Source of the DNA: Frankiales bacterium | GTDB lineage: Bacteria > Actinomycetota > Actinomycetes > Mycobacteriales > SCTD01 | Length of the DNA: 24,063 bases | Direction: 5' to 3' | Assembly: GCA_025966295.1 (NCBI GenBank) | Contig: JAOPVD010000249.1 | Span: 1 to 24,063 of the forward strand | Part shown: positions 1 to 7,374 of the stretch, one piece after another | How the letters are laid out: each line of letters starts with the position of its first letter | How positions within the stretch are numbered: position 1 is the stretch's first letter | Notes under the pieces: model-generated | Seen by the model: only the letters and a program-made list of their open reading frames with translations | Told to the model about the DNA's origin: nothing | Databases searched by the model: none | Translations under genes and position numbers: made by a program

Positions 1-1521
1 TGTCACCGCGGCCAGGATCGGGTAGAGGTAGGCGAAGTTGATGACCACCAGGCTCAGGTAGATCCCGACGCCGAGCGAGGCCACCCGTCGGCGCAGGGTC
101 CCGGCCTGGCCGAGCAGCCAGCCGGCCAGGAGCGCCAGACCCAGGCACAGGAACGGCACCGACGGCAGCGCGTAGAACAGGAACATCGTGCGGCCCTTGA
201 GGTCGCTGGGGATCCAGGCCAGCACCGACACGGCCATCATGAGCAGCAGGCCGCCGGCGAGCCAGTCGCGCTTGCTGATCCAGCGGGCGGCGAGCCCGAT
301 CGTCACCGGGACCATCAGCCACCAGATCGCCGGCGTGCCGATGGCGAGCACCTCGCGCGAGCAGGAGCTCGCGGTGCAGCCGTAGACGCCGGTCTTGATG
401 CCCGGCGGGTAGTAGTAGCTGACCGGCCGGCCGAGGAACGGCCAGGACAGCGGGTGCGACTGGTAGGGGTGCTTCGAGGACAGCCCGCTGTGGAAGTTCA
501 GGATCTCGGCGTGGTAGTGCCACCAGGAGCGCAGCGCCTCGGGCAGGAAGCCGAACGCCGACGACCGGCCGTGCGCCCAGTCCCGGTCGTAGCCGCTGTC
601 GGTCAGGAACCAGCCGGCCCACGACACGACGTACAGGGCGACCGGCAGCAGCACGAGCAGCGCCAGCACCGGCACGGTGCTCAGCCGCAGGGTGGTCCGC
701 CAGGGCGCCCGGATGCCCGCGGCCCGGCGCGAGCGGCCCTCCCAGAGCACCGCCAGCACGATGAGGACGGCGCTGGGGAACAGCGCGCTCCACTTGGTGG
801 CCAGGGCCGCCCCGATGCAGGCGCCGGCGAGCAGCAGCCACGGCCGGAACCCGACCCGACCGCCGGCCGCGAGCTGCTCGTCGGTGGACCGGGCCAGCGC
901 GGCGCGGACCTGGTCCCGGTCGACGAGCAGCGCGCCGAAGGCCGCGACGACGAACATGCACAGGAAGACGTCGACCATCGCCACCCGGCTCTGCACGAAG
1001 TGCAGCCCGTCGAGCGCGAGCAGCAGCCCGGCCAGCCCACCGAGCAGGGTGGAGCCGGTGAGGCGGCGGCCGATCCGGACGACCAGCAGCACCGTCAGGG
1101 TCCCGAACAGCGCCGCCGAGAAGCGCCAGCCGAAGGTGTTGAAGCCGAAGGCCTGCTCACCGAGCCCGATCAGCCACTTGCCGAGCGGCGGGTGGACCAC
1201 GAAGGCGGCGGTGTCGTCCTTGAGGTTGCAGAACCCGTTGCTCGCGTGCTCGACGCCGTACCTCATCAGGCTGCGGGCGTCGCAGGCGTAGTAGACCTCG
1301 TCGAAGATGTCGCCGGGGCCCTGCGCGGTGCCCTTGTCGGACAGCGTGGTGGCCGGCTGGTCCAGGCGCAGGAAGCGCAGCAGCCCGGCCAGGACCGTGA
1401 CGAGCAGCGTCACGGCCCAGCCGCCGCTCTGGGGGCCGAGCGGCAGGAGACGCTCGCGCCAGGTCGGGGGCTCCGGGTCGAAGTCGTCCGGGGCCGGCCG
1501 GTCGAGGGTCGTCGCCGTCAT
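1..1521 (-). CDS. pmt: Protein O-mannosyltransferase (PMT, GT39), C-terminus beyond window
   Basis: Reading the minus strand from ATG at 1521 gives 507 uninterrupted codons that run off the left edge. The product is a polytopic membrane protein. After a charged N-terminus (about residues 1-33) there is a first membrane segment (about 35-52), then the acidic pair Asp74-Glu75 in FDEVYY, the place of the catalytic acidic motif of PMTs, and HPPLGKW at about 110-116, another family hallmark. Several hydrophobic segments follow, with a large external loop containing HPLSWPFLGRP. Family knowledge: these enzymes transfer mannose from polyprenyl-phosphate-mannose to Ser/Thr of secreted proteins during Sec export. 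M. tuberculosis Pmt is about 520 residues, so only a few residues should be missing. The gene diverges from rsmI, as Rv1002c does from Rv1003. A +1-strand frame across it stays open but is a GC-driven shadow. Confidence 0.93.
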   Translation of the reverse strand, partial: MTATTLDRPAPDDFDPEPPTWRERLLPLGPQSGGWAVTLLVTVLAGLLRFLRLDQPATTLSDKGTAQGPGDIFDEVYYACDARSLMRYGVEHASNGFCNLKDDTAAFVVHPPLGKWLIGLGEQAFGFNTFGWRFSAALFGTLTVLLVVRIGRRLTGSTLLGGLAGLLLALDGLHFVQSRVAMVDVFLCMFVVAAFGALLVDRDQVRAALARSTDEQLAAGGRVGFRPWLLLAGACIGAALATKWSALFPSAVLIVLAVLWEGRSRRAAGIRAPWRTTLRLSTVPVLALLVLLPVALYVVSWAGWFLTDSGYDRDWAHGRSSAFGFLPEALRSWWHYHAEILNFHSGLSSKHPYQSHPLSWPFLGRPVSYYYPPGIKTGVYGCTASSCSREVLAIGTPAIWWLMVPVTIGLAARWISKRDWLAGGLLLMMAVSVLAWIPSDLKGRTMFLFYALPSVPFLCLGLALLAGWLLGQAGTLRRRVASLGVGIYLSLVVINFAYLYPILAAVT

Positions 1522-1528
1522 CCGCCCG

Positions 1529-1534
1529 AGCCTA
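1529..1534 (-). promoter_or_regulatory. -10 hexamer of pmt, leaderless type
   Basis: On the minus strand TAGGCT lies 7 nt before the pmt ATG, matching the actinobacterial -10 pattern TANNNT. At this distance transcription would begin at or next to the start codon, and no Shine-Dalgarno sequence is visible. No good -35 box is seen. It lies back to back with the rsmI promoter. Confidence 0.5.
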
Positions 1535-1559
1535 GGCCGTCCCCCTGCAGGCGGCGGGG

Positions 1560-1565
1560 CACAAT
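1560..1565 (+). promoter_or_regulatory. -10 hexamer of rsmI, leaderless type
   Basis: CACAAT (4 of 6 matches to TATAAT, keeping A2 and T6) lies 6 nt before the rsmI GTG. No ribosome binding site is present between them, which fits a leaderless transcript. Confidence 0.4.
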
Positions 1566-1571
1566 CGGCCC

Positions 1572-2417
1572 GTGCCCCTCCTCCTCGCCGGTGTCCCGAT
1601 CGGTCAGCCCGGCGACGCGAGCCCGCGCCTGCGGACCGCCCTCGGCCGGGCGGAGGTGGTCGCCGCCGAGGACACCCGCCGGCTCACCCGGCTCTGCCGG
1701 GACCTCGACGTCACCTACACCGGCCGGCTGGTCAGCTACTTCGACGGCAACGAGGCCGAGCGCACCCCGCAGCTGCTCGCCGCCCTGCGGGCGGGGGAGA
1801 CGGTGCTGCTGGTCACCGACGCCGGCATGCCCTCGGTGTCCGACCCCGGGTTCCGGCTGGTGGCCGCGGCGGCTGCCGAGCAGCTCCCGGTCAGCTGCCT
1901 GCCGGGGCCGTCCGCGGTGACCACCGCGCTCGCGGTCAGCGGGCTGCCGTCCGACCGGTTCTGCTTCGAGGGCTTCCTGCCGCGCAAGGGCGGCGAGCGC
2001 CGCGCCCGCCTCGAGGAGCTGGCCGCCGAGCGGCGTACGGCGGTCTTCTTCGAGGCCCCCCACCGGCTGGGCGCCTGCCTGGCCGACATGGCGGCCGTGC
2101 TGGGGGCGGACCGCCGGGCGGTGGTGTGCCGCGAGCTCACCAAGACCCATGAGGAGGTACGGCGGGGCACGCTGGCCGAGCTCGCCGACCGGTTCTCCGG
2201 TGAGGTGCTGGGCGAGGTGACGGTGGTGGTCGAGGGCGCACCCGAGCGGGTCGTCGTCGAGTCGCCGGACGAGCTGGCCCGGCTGGTCGGGGTCCGGGAG
2301 GCGAGCGGCGAGCCCCGCAAGGAGGCCATCGCCGGCGTGGCCCGGGAGCTGGGGGTGCCGCGGCGCGAGGTGTACGACGCGGTCGTCGCGGCGAAACCGG
2401 GGCGCGGGGATCACTAG
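1572..2417 (+). CDS. rsmI: 16S rRNA 2'-O-ribose C1402 methyltransferase RsmI
   Basis: The 281-residue product belongs to the tetrapyrrole-methylase-fold SAM methyltransferases. The N-terminal loop reads PIGQPGDAS, the actinobacterial form of the usual PIGNLxD. It is followed by AAEDTRR (about residues 34-40), a signature of RsmI. Further family motifs are DAGMPSVSDPG (about 85-95), LPGPSAV (about 113-119), FEGFLPRKG and FFEAPHR. Family knowledge: RsmI methylates the ribose of C1402 in 16S rRNA in the decoding centre, together with RsmH at the base, using S-adenosylmethionine. The start is GTG at 1572, with no ribosome binding site but a -10-like box 6 nt upstream. The stop TAG at 2415 is also the first half of the metG -10 box. 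Divergence from pmt and proximity to metG are conserved in actinobacteria. Confidence 0.95.
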   Translation: MPLLLAGVPIGQPGDASPRLRTALGRAEVVAAEDTRRLTRLCRDLDVTYTGRLVSYFDGNEAERTPQLLAALRAGETVLLVTDAGMPSVSDPGFRLVAAAAAEQLPVSCLPGPSAVTTALAVSGLPSDRFCFEGFLPRKGGERRARLEELAAERRTAVFFEAPHRLGACLADMAAVLGADRRAVVCRELTKTHEEVRRGTLAELADRFSGEVLGEVTVVVEGAPERVVVESPDELARLVGVREASGEPRKEAIAGVARELGVPRREVYDAVVAAKPGRGDH

Positions 2418-2420
2418 GCT
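2415..2420 (+). promoter_or_regulatory. -10 hexamer of metG, fused to rsmI stop codon
   Basis: TAGGCT begins with the TAG stop codon of rsmI and lies exactly 7 nt before the metG ATG. The spacing predicts a leaderless metG mRNA. There is no Shine-Dalgarno sequence in the 7-nt gap. Confidence 0.5.
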
Positions 2421-2427
2421 CAGGCCC

Positions 2428-4212
2428 ATGTCCCGCAACATCCTGACCGCGGTCGCCTGGCCCTACGCCAACGGCCCTCGCCACGTCGGGCACGTCGCCG
2501 GCTTCGGCGTGCCCTCCGACATCTTCAGCCGCTACCAGCGGATGGCGGGCAACACGGTGCTCATGGTGAGCGGGACCGACGAGCACGGCACCCCGATCCA
2601 GGTGCAGGCCGACCGCGAGGGCGTGACAGCCCGCGAGCTCGCCGACCGCTACAACCGGGTCATCGCCGAGGACCTCCAGGGCCTGGGCCTGTCCTACGAC
2701 CTGTTCACCCGCACCACGACCCGCAACCACTACGCCGTCGTGCAGGAGCTGTTCACGGCGCTGCACCGCAACGGCTACGTCACCGAGCACTCGCAGCTGT
2801 CGGCGATCGACGCTGCCACCGGCCGCGGCCTGCCCGACCGGTACGTCGAGGGCACCTGCCCCATCTGCGGGTACGACGGTGCCCGCGGTGACCAGTGCGA
2901 CAACTGCGGCAACCAGCTCGACCCGCAGGACCTCATCGACCCGCGCTCGAAGATCGACGGGCAGCCGCCGAAGTTCGTGGAGTCGGCGCAGTTCTTCCTG
3001 GACCTGCCGGCCTTCGCCGAGGCGCTCGCCGGCTGGCTGCAGACCCGCGAGGGCTGGCGCCCGAACGTCCTGAAGTTCAGCCAGAACCTGATCGACGACC
3101 TCAAGCCGCGGGCCATCTCCCGCGACCTCGACTGGGGCGTGCCGATCCCGCTGCCGGGTTGGGAGGACCGCGACGACAAGCGGCTGTACGTCTGGTTCGA
3201 CGCCGTCATCGGCTACCTGTCGGCGAGCATCGAGTGGGCCCGGCGCACCGGCGACCCGGAGGCCTGGCGGGCGTTCTGGCAGAACCCCGAGGCCACGTCC
3301 TTCTACTTCATGGGCAAGGACAACGTCGTCTTCCACTCGGTCATCTGGCCGGCCATCCTGCTCGGCGCCTCCGGCAAGCCCCACGGGGACGCCGGCGCGC
3401 ACGGCGAGCTGGACCTGCCCTCCGAGGTGGTGTCGTCGGAGTACCTGACGATGGAGGGGCGCAAGTTCTCCTCCAGCCGCTCGGTGGTCATCTACGTCCG
3501 GGACGTCCTCGAGCGGTACGGCCCGGACGCGTTGCGCTACTACCTGGCGGCGGCCGGCCCGGAGTCGAGCGACACCGACTTCACCTGGGAGCAGTTCGTC
3601 ACCCGCAACAACACCGAGCTGGTCGCGGGCTGGGGCAACCTCGTGAACCGCACCCTGTCGCTGGTGGCCAAGAACATCGGGGCGATCCCGCCGGCCGGCG
3701 ACCTGACCACCGCCGAGGACAAGGTGGTGCTGGAGGCCTCCAAGGCGGCCTTCGACACCGTGGGCGGCCTGCTCGGCCGCAACCAGCAGAAGGCGGCGCT
3801 GCACGAGACGATGCGGGTCGTCGGCGACGCCAACAAGTACCTGTCCGACCAGGCCCCGTGGAAGCTCAAGGACGACCCGGACCGGCGGGCGACGGTGCTG
3901 CACGTGGCGCTGCAGCTCATCGACGACGCCAAGACCCTGCTGACGCCGTTCCTGCCGCACAGCTCGCAGGCCGTGTACGCGATGCTCGGCGGGCAGGGCG
4001 TCTGGTCCGGGCTGCCCGAGCTGGTCGAGGTCGAGGACCTCGACGGGGGACCGGCGTACCCGGTGCTGATGGGTGACTACGCCGGAGCGGAGGCGGTCTG
4101 GCAGTCGCGGCCGATCACCCCCGGCGTCGAGATCGGCCCGCCGACGCCGCTGTTCGCCAAACTCGACCCGTCGGTGGTCGAGGAGGAGCTCGCGCGCCTT
4201 GAGCAGGGGTAG
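2428..4212 (+). CDS. metG: Methionyl-tRNA synthetase
   Basis: The 594-residue class I synthetase charges tRNA-Met with methionine in the cytoplasm. The HIGH-type motif is HVGH (residues 19-22) within PYANGPRHVGH. A zinc knuckle with Cys144, Cys147, Cys157 and Cys160 sits in the connective-peptide insertion (CPIC...CDNC). The KMSKS loop is KFSSS (346-350), the variant usual in this MetRS subtype. An anticodon-binding helical domain occupies about 400-560. There is no C-terminal tRNA-binding (OB-fold) appendix, which also fits this subtype. The start ATG at 2428 is preceded by a TAGGCT box at leaderless spacing. The end overlaps the likely tatD start by 14 nt, so metG and tatD are probably cotranscribed and translationally coupled. 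Confidence 0.97.
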   Translation: MSRNILTAVAWPYANGPRHVGHVAGFGVPSDIFSRYQRMAGNTVLMVSGTDEHGTPIQVQADREGVTARELADRYNRVIAEDLQGLGLSYDLFTRTTTRNHYAVVQELFTALHRNGYVTEHSQLSAIDAATGRGLPDRYVEGTCPICGYDGARGDQCDNCGNQLDPQDLIDPRSKIDGQPPKFVESAQFFLDLPAFAEALAGWLQTREGWRPNVLKFSQNLIDDLKPRAISRDLDWGVPIPLPGWEDRDDKRLYVWFDAVIGYLSASIEWARRTGDPEAWRAFWQNPEATSFYFMGKDNVVFHSVIWPAILLGASGKPHGDAGAHGELDLPSEVVSSEYLTMEGRKFSSSRSVVIYVRDVLERYGPDALRYYLAAAGPESSDTDFTWEQFVTRNNTELVAGWGNLVNRTLSLVAKNIGAIPPAGDLTTAEDKVVLEASKAAFDTVGGLLGRNQQKAALHETMRVVGDANKYLSDQAPWKLKDDPDRRATVLHVALQLIDDAKTLLTPFLPHSSQAVYAMLGGQGVWSGLPELVEVEDLDGGPAYPVLMGDYAGAEAVWQSRPITPGVEIGPPTPLFAKLDPSVVEEELARLEQG

Positions 4213-5020
4213 CCGGGAGGGAGAGGCGCCGCCGGCTCCGGAGCCGCTGGCGGTCGCGGTGGCCGACAGCCACTGCCACCTCGACATCATGGGCGGGGAC
4301 GTGCCGGGCCAGCTCGCGGCTGCCCGCGCCGTCGGCATCGACACCGTCGTGCAGATCGGCATCGACCTGCCCAGCAGCCGGCTGTCCGCGGAGCTGGCCG
4401 CCGCGCACGAGCCGGTGTGGGCGGCGGTCGCGCTGCACCCCAACGAGGCCGGCCGGGGGGCGGCGACCGCCGACGCGCTGGCCGAGATCGCCTCGCTGGC
4501 AAGGCTTCCGCAGGTCAAGGCGGTCGGCGAGACCGGGCTGGATCACTTCCGCACCGGGCCCGACGGGCAGGGCGCGCAGGAGGCGTCGTTCCGCGCCCAC
4601 ATCCAGATCGCGAAGGACACCGGCAAGGCGCTGGTCATCCACGACCGGGACGCGCACGATGACGTGCTGCGGGTGCTGGCCGAGGAGGGCGCGCCCGACC
4701 GGGTGGTGTTCCACTGCTATTCCGGTGACGCCGCGATGGCGCGGGTCTGCGCCGACGCCGGGTACTACCTGTCGTTCGCCGGGCCGGTGACCTTCAAGCC
4801 CAACGATGAGCTGCGGGCGGCGGCGGCGGTCTGCCCGGCCGACCGGCTGCTGGTCGAGACAGACGCGCCGTTCCTCACGCCGATGCCGTTCCGGGGGCGG
4901 CCGAACGCGCCGTACCTGATCCCGCTGACGGTCCGGGCGCTGGCGGCGACGCGTGGCGACGACGTCGACGAGCTGTGCCACGCGATCGCGGCCAACGGTC
5001 GCCGCGCCTTCGACTTCTGA
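4199..5020 (+). CDS. tatD: TatD-family metal-dependent hydrolase (DNase)
   Basis: TatD-family TIM-barrel hydrolase, 273 residues from the chosen start. Metal ligands are visible in order: HxH in DSHCHLD, Glu in VGETGLDHF, His in VIHDRDAHDD, His in VFHCYSG and Asp in VETDAPFLTP. Family members are Mg-dependent 3'-5' exonucleases acting on damaged DNA or, in some cases, D-aminoacyl-tRNA; the exact substrate here is inferred only. The open frame extends back to 4073, deep inside metG. I prefer TTG at 4199 because GAGGAGGAG lies about 10 nt upstream and because the resulting N-terminus (PPAPEPLAVAVADSHCHLD) resembles actinobacterial TatDs. GTG at 4259 is an alternative giving a shorter N-terminus. 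The metG-tatD-rpfB-ksgA-ispE order is the classic actinobacterial one. Confidence 0.92.
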   Translation: MSRGSREGEAPPAPEPLAVAVADSHCHLDIMGGDVPGQLAAARAVGIDTVVQIGIDLPSSRLSAELAAAHEPVWAAVALHPNEAGRGAATADALAEIASLARLPQVKAVGETGLDHFRTGPDGQGAQEASFRAHIQIAKDTGKALVIHDRDAHDDVLRVLAEEGAPDRVVFHCYSGDAAMARVCADAGYYLSFAGPVTFKPNDELRAAAAVCPADRLLVETDAPFLTPMPFRGRPNAPYLIPLTVRALAATRGDDVDELCHAIAANGRRAFDF

Positions 5021-5158
5021 CCCCGTATCCCGGCCGGTCCAGTTTCGGACGCCGCCGAGGCTGATCTTGAGCGTTGCGGGCCAAAAGAGATCGGGCTCAC
5101 ACAACTGGCGCGCTCCACCTTCCTGACCTGCGGTTTTGGGTGCCGGGAGGCCCGGACG

Positions 5159-5188
5159 GGCGCCCGGTTCGTCCACATTCCGGGCGCC
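5159..5188 (+). terminator. Stem-loop between tatD and rpfB, possible terminator
   Basis: GGCGCCCGG (5159-5167) and CCGGGCGCC (5180-5188) form a perfect 9-bp stem around a 12-nt loop. No T-run follows, which is common for actinobacterial terminators. It lies upstream of the rpfB promoter, so it may end tatD transcription. The rest of 5021-5158 shows no gene or recognisable RNA. Confidence 0.4.
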
Positions 5189-5194
5189 GGGGAT

Positions 5195-5224
5195 TTGGCG
5201 AGTCGTACAGGCTCCCGTTACGTT
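5195..5224 (+). promoter_or_regulatory. Candidate sigma-A-type promoter of rpfB
   Basis: TTGGCG (5195-5200) and TACGTT (5219-5224) are separated by 18 nt. Initiation would fall near 5231, giving a leader of about 110 nt before the rpfB start. This is the best -35/-10 pair in the 321-nt region between tatD and rpfB. Confidence 0.4.
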
Positions 5225-5271
5225 CCTGAGACATCGCCGGGGTCGGGGAAGCCCACGGTGGTGCAGGGGGG

Positions 5272-5289
5272 GCCGGTCAGTTGACCGGC
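5272..5289 (+). promoter_or_regulatory. Palindromic hairpin in the rpfB leader, possible attenuator
   Basis: GCCGGTCA (5272-5279), a 2-nt centre GT, and TGACCGGC (5282-5289) form a perfect dyad. It is followed by CTCTTCGTCTGTG, which is pyrimidine-rich with several Ts. In RNA this gives about a 7-bp stem with a 4-nt loop. It lies 52 nt before the rpfB start and inside the inferred leader. Either an attenuator or a protein operator is possible; the sequence alone does not decide. Confidence 0.4.
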
Positions 5290-5341
5290 TCTTCGTCTGT
5301 GCCGCCTGCCCGTGCCCGGGAAGTTCGAGGTTCGGAGTCAT

Positions 5342-6439
5342 GTGAGCGTCAGCTCCCTCGCCAAGCGTCCTGTGGCGCTGGGCCTCAGCCTGCTCGCCGT
5401 CACGGGTGGGCACGCCACCTACGAGGCCACCGCCAAGACGGTCGCCGTCACGGTCGACGGTCAGCAGCAGCAGGTCCGCAGCCACGCGGGCACCGTCCGT
5501 GCGGTGCTGAAGGCGGGCAACCTGGCCGCCGGCGCGCACGACCTGCTGGCTCCCGCGCTCGACACCCAGGTCAAGGACGGCAGCACCATCGTGCTGCGCA
5601 GGGGGCGCCAGATGGCGCTGACGGTCGACGGCGCCCAGCGCACCGTGTGGGTCACCGCGATGTCGGTCGACGAGGCGCTCGGCCAGATCGGGCTGCGCGC
5701 CGCCGGCGCGAAGCTCTCGGCCGACCGCTCCCGGGCCATCCCGCTCAAGGGCTTCTCGCTGGACGTCCGCACTCGCAAGGACGTCCAGGTCCTGGACGCC
5801 GGCAGGGTCCGCCGGCACGCCACCAACGCGCTGCAGGTCAGCGAGGTGCTCGCCGAGCTCAAGCTCAGGGTGCGCGCGCAGGACCAGGTCTCGGTCGCGC
5901 AGACCGCGGCCGTCAAGGACGGCATGGTCGTGCGCATCACCCGCATCGACGGCCGGCACGTCGGCGAGGACGTCGCGATCCCGTTCGCGGTCGAGCGGCG
6001 CCCGGACAGCTCGATGTTCCAGGGCGTGACCAAGGTCCTGCGGGCCGGCCGGGTCGGCGTCCTGCACCGCACCTACGCGCTGAAGTACGTCAACGGCAAG
6101 CTGTCGTCCAAGCGGCTCGCGACCCACTCGGTCCGCACCGCCGCCCCGATCACCAAGATCGTCGCGTACGGCACGAAGGCCCGTCCGCGCAGCGTCAACG
6201 GCGCCGACGGCCTCAACTGGGACGCGCTGGCCCGCTGCGAGTCCGGCGGCAACGCGCGCGCCGTCTCCAGCAACGGCAAGTACCGCGGGCTCTACCAGTT
6301 CATGACCAGCACCTGGCGCGGCGTGGGTGGCAGCGGCGACCCGATCGACGCCTCCGCGGGCGAGCAGACCTACCGCGCCAAGCTGCTCTACCAGCGCTCC
6401 GGTCGCAGCCCGTGGCCGCACTGCGGCAAGTACCTGTAG
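5342..6439 (+). CDS. rpfB: Resuscitation-promoting factor RpfB-like (DUF348 x3, G5, Rpf domain)
   Basis: Secreted or membrane-anchored peptidoglycan-cleaving protein, 365 residues from GTG 5342. A short hydrophobic N-terminus (about 9-25) serves as signal or anchor. Three consecutive DUF348 repeats (about 33-205) follow, then a G5 domain (about 205-280) and a C-terminal lysozyme-like Rpf domain (about 293-365). The catalytic glutamate is Glu300 in CESGGN, and the Cys before it and the Cys in WPHCG should form the conserved disulfide. Family knowledge: RpfB cleaves septal peptidoglycan and promotes regrowth from dormancy; M. tuberculosis RpfB is 362 residues with the same architecture. GTG 5342 has a GGAG just upstream, though close (4 nt), and GAGG at 11 nt. 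GTG 5312 would add ten residues but lacks a binding site. ksgA follows after 26 nt. Confidence 0.93.
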   Translation: MSVSSLAKRPVALGLSLLAVTGGHATYEATAKTVAVTVDGQQQQVRSHAGTVRAVLKAGNLAAGAHDLLAPALDTQVKDGSTIVLRRGRQMALTVDGAQRTVWVTAMSVDEALGQIGLRAAGAKLSADRSRAIPLKGFSLDVRTRKDVQVLDAGRVRRHATNALQVSEVLAELKLRVRAQDQVSVAQTAAVKDGMVVRITRIDGRHVGEDVAIPFAVERRPDSSMFQGVTKVLRAGRVGVLHRTYALKYVNGKLSSKRLATHSVRTAAPITKIVAYGTKARPRSVNGADGLNWDALARCESGGNARAVSSNGKYRGLYQFMTSTWRGVGGSGDPIDASAGEQTYRAKLLYQRSGRSPWPHCGKYL

Positions 6440-6465
6440 GTCCGCCACCCGTGAAGAGCACCTAG

Positions 6466-7290
6466 GTGCTGCTGACCGCTCCGGATGTACGGCGGCTGGC
6501 CGCCGCACTGGACCTGCGCCCGACCAAGCAACTCGGGCAGAACTTCGTCATCGATCCCAACACCGTCCGGCGCCTGGTGCGCACGGCCGGTGTCGGGATC
6601 GACGACGTCGTGGTCGAGGTCGGCCCCGGGCTGGGCTCGCTCACCCTCGGGCTGCTGCCCGAGGTGGCGCGCGTCGTCGCCGTCGAGATCGACCCAGCGC
6701 TGGCCCACCAGCTGCCGCTCACGGTGGCCGAGCGGGCGCCGGAGCTGGCGGACCGGCTGGAGGTGGTCCTGCAGGACGCGCTGCTGCTCGAGGACCTGCC
6801 GGGCCCTGCGCCGACGGCCTTCGTCGCCAACCTGCCCTACAACGTCGCCGTCCCCGTGCTGCTGCGGCTGCTCGAGCGGCTGCCCTCGCTGCAGAAGGGC
6901 CTGGTCATGGTCCAGGCCGAGGTGGCCGACCGGCTCGCGGCGCCACCCGGCTCCAAGACGTACGGCGTGCCGTCGGTGAAGGCGGCCTGGTACGCCGAGG
7001 TGGCCAAGGCCGGCACCATCGGGCGCAACGTGTTCTGGCCGGCCCCCAACGTCGACAGCGGGCTGGTGGCGTTCACCCGCCGCAAGCCACCGGCCGCCGA
7101 CCGGCTGGCGACCTTCGCAGTCATCGACGCGGCGTTCGCCCAGCGCCGCAAGACCCTGCGGGCCGCCCTCGCCGGCTGGGCGGGCTCGCCGGCGGCGGCG
7201 GAGGAGCGGCTGCGGGCGGCCGGGATCGACCCGTCGGCGCGCGGTGAGGTGCTCGCCGTCGGGGACTTCGCCCGGCTGGCCGCGACGTAG
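6466..7290 (+). CDS. ksgA: 16S rRNA (adenine1518/1519-N6) dimethyltransferase KsgA/RsmA
   Basis: The 274-residue SAM-dependent enzyme dimethylates two adjacent adenines in helix 45 of 16S rRNA, a late step of 30S maturation. Motifs are KQLGQNFVID near the N-terminus, the SAM-binding loop VVEVGPGLG (about residues 47-55) and the catalytic NLPY (122-125). A C-terminal helical domain starts at about 205. GTG at 6466 is set by an in-frame upstream stop (TAG 6463-6465), and AAGAG about 7 nt upstream can act as a weak ribosome binding site. It probably shares a transcript with rpfB. The stop TAG (7288-7290) forms the first half of a TAGGCT box that may drive the next gene. Confidence 0.96.
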   Translation: MLLTAPDVRRLAAALDLRPTKQLGQNFVIDPNTVRRLVRTAGVGIDDVVVEVGPGLGSLTLGLLPEVARVVAVEIDPALAHQLPLTVAERAPELADRLEVVLQDALLLEDLPGPAPTAFVANLPYNVAVPVLLRLLERLPSLQKGLVMVQAEVADRLAAPPGSKTYGVPSVKAAWYAEVAKAGTIGRNVFWPAPNVDSGLVAFTRRKPPAADRLATFAVIDAAFAQRRKTLRAALAGWAGSPAAAEERLRAAGIDPSARGEVLAVGDFARLAAT

Positions 7291-7293
7291 GCT
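7288..7293 (+). promoter_or_regulatory. -10 hexamer for the GH5 gene, fused to ksgA stop codon
   Basis: TAGGCT begins with the ksgA stop codon. Initiation would be near 7300, leaving a leader of about 75 nt before the GH5 start. No clear -35 box is seen. Confidence 0.35.
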
Positions 7294-7357
7294 GAGCCGG
7301 CACGTTCGTAACTGTGAGCGACAACACGACCACAGAGTGTCAAGTTTCTCCCGGTTC

Positions 7358-7374
7358 GTCCCGATTTTCGGGAC
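7358..7374 (+). promoter_or_regulatory. Perfect hairpin abutting the GH5 start codon
   Basis: GTCCCGA (7358-7364), loop TTT, and TCGGGAC (7368-7374) end directly at the ATG (7375). The only purine-rich stretch near the start (CGGGA) lies in the 3' arm, so folding would hide the ribosome landing site. It may control translation. Confidence 0.5.

Noticed and set aside
454..1920. A 488-codon plus-strand frame over pmt and rsmI
   Set aside because: Shadow frame: it is antisense to well-supported pmt codons, low complexity, and ends inside rsmI.
5021..5341. A c-di-AMP (ydaO-type) riboswitch before rpfB
   Set aside because: Such switches precede rpf genes in some actinobacteria, but I could not find the conserved GGGGTGAA-type and GTCAGC-type segments in this region.
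6451..6465. A four-codon upstream frame (GTG AAG AGC ACC TAG) touching the ksgA start
   Set aside because: Probably chance; the AAGAG in it is better read as the ksgA ribosome binding site.
2137..6508. Two long minus-strand frames (about 790 codons each) antisense to metG, tatD and rpfB
   Set aside because: Shadow frames rich in Arg, Val and Gly, with no motif or promoter; the plus-strand genes explain the sequence.
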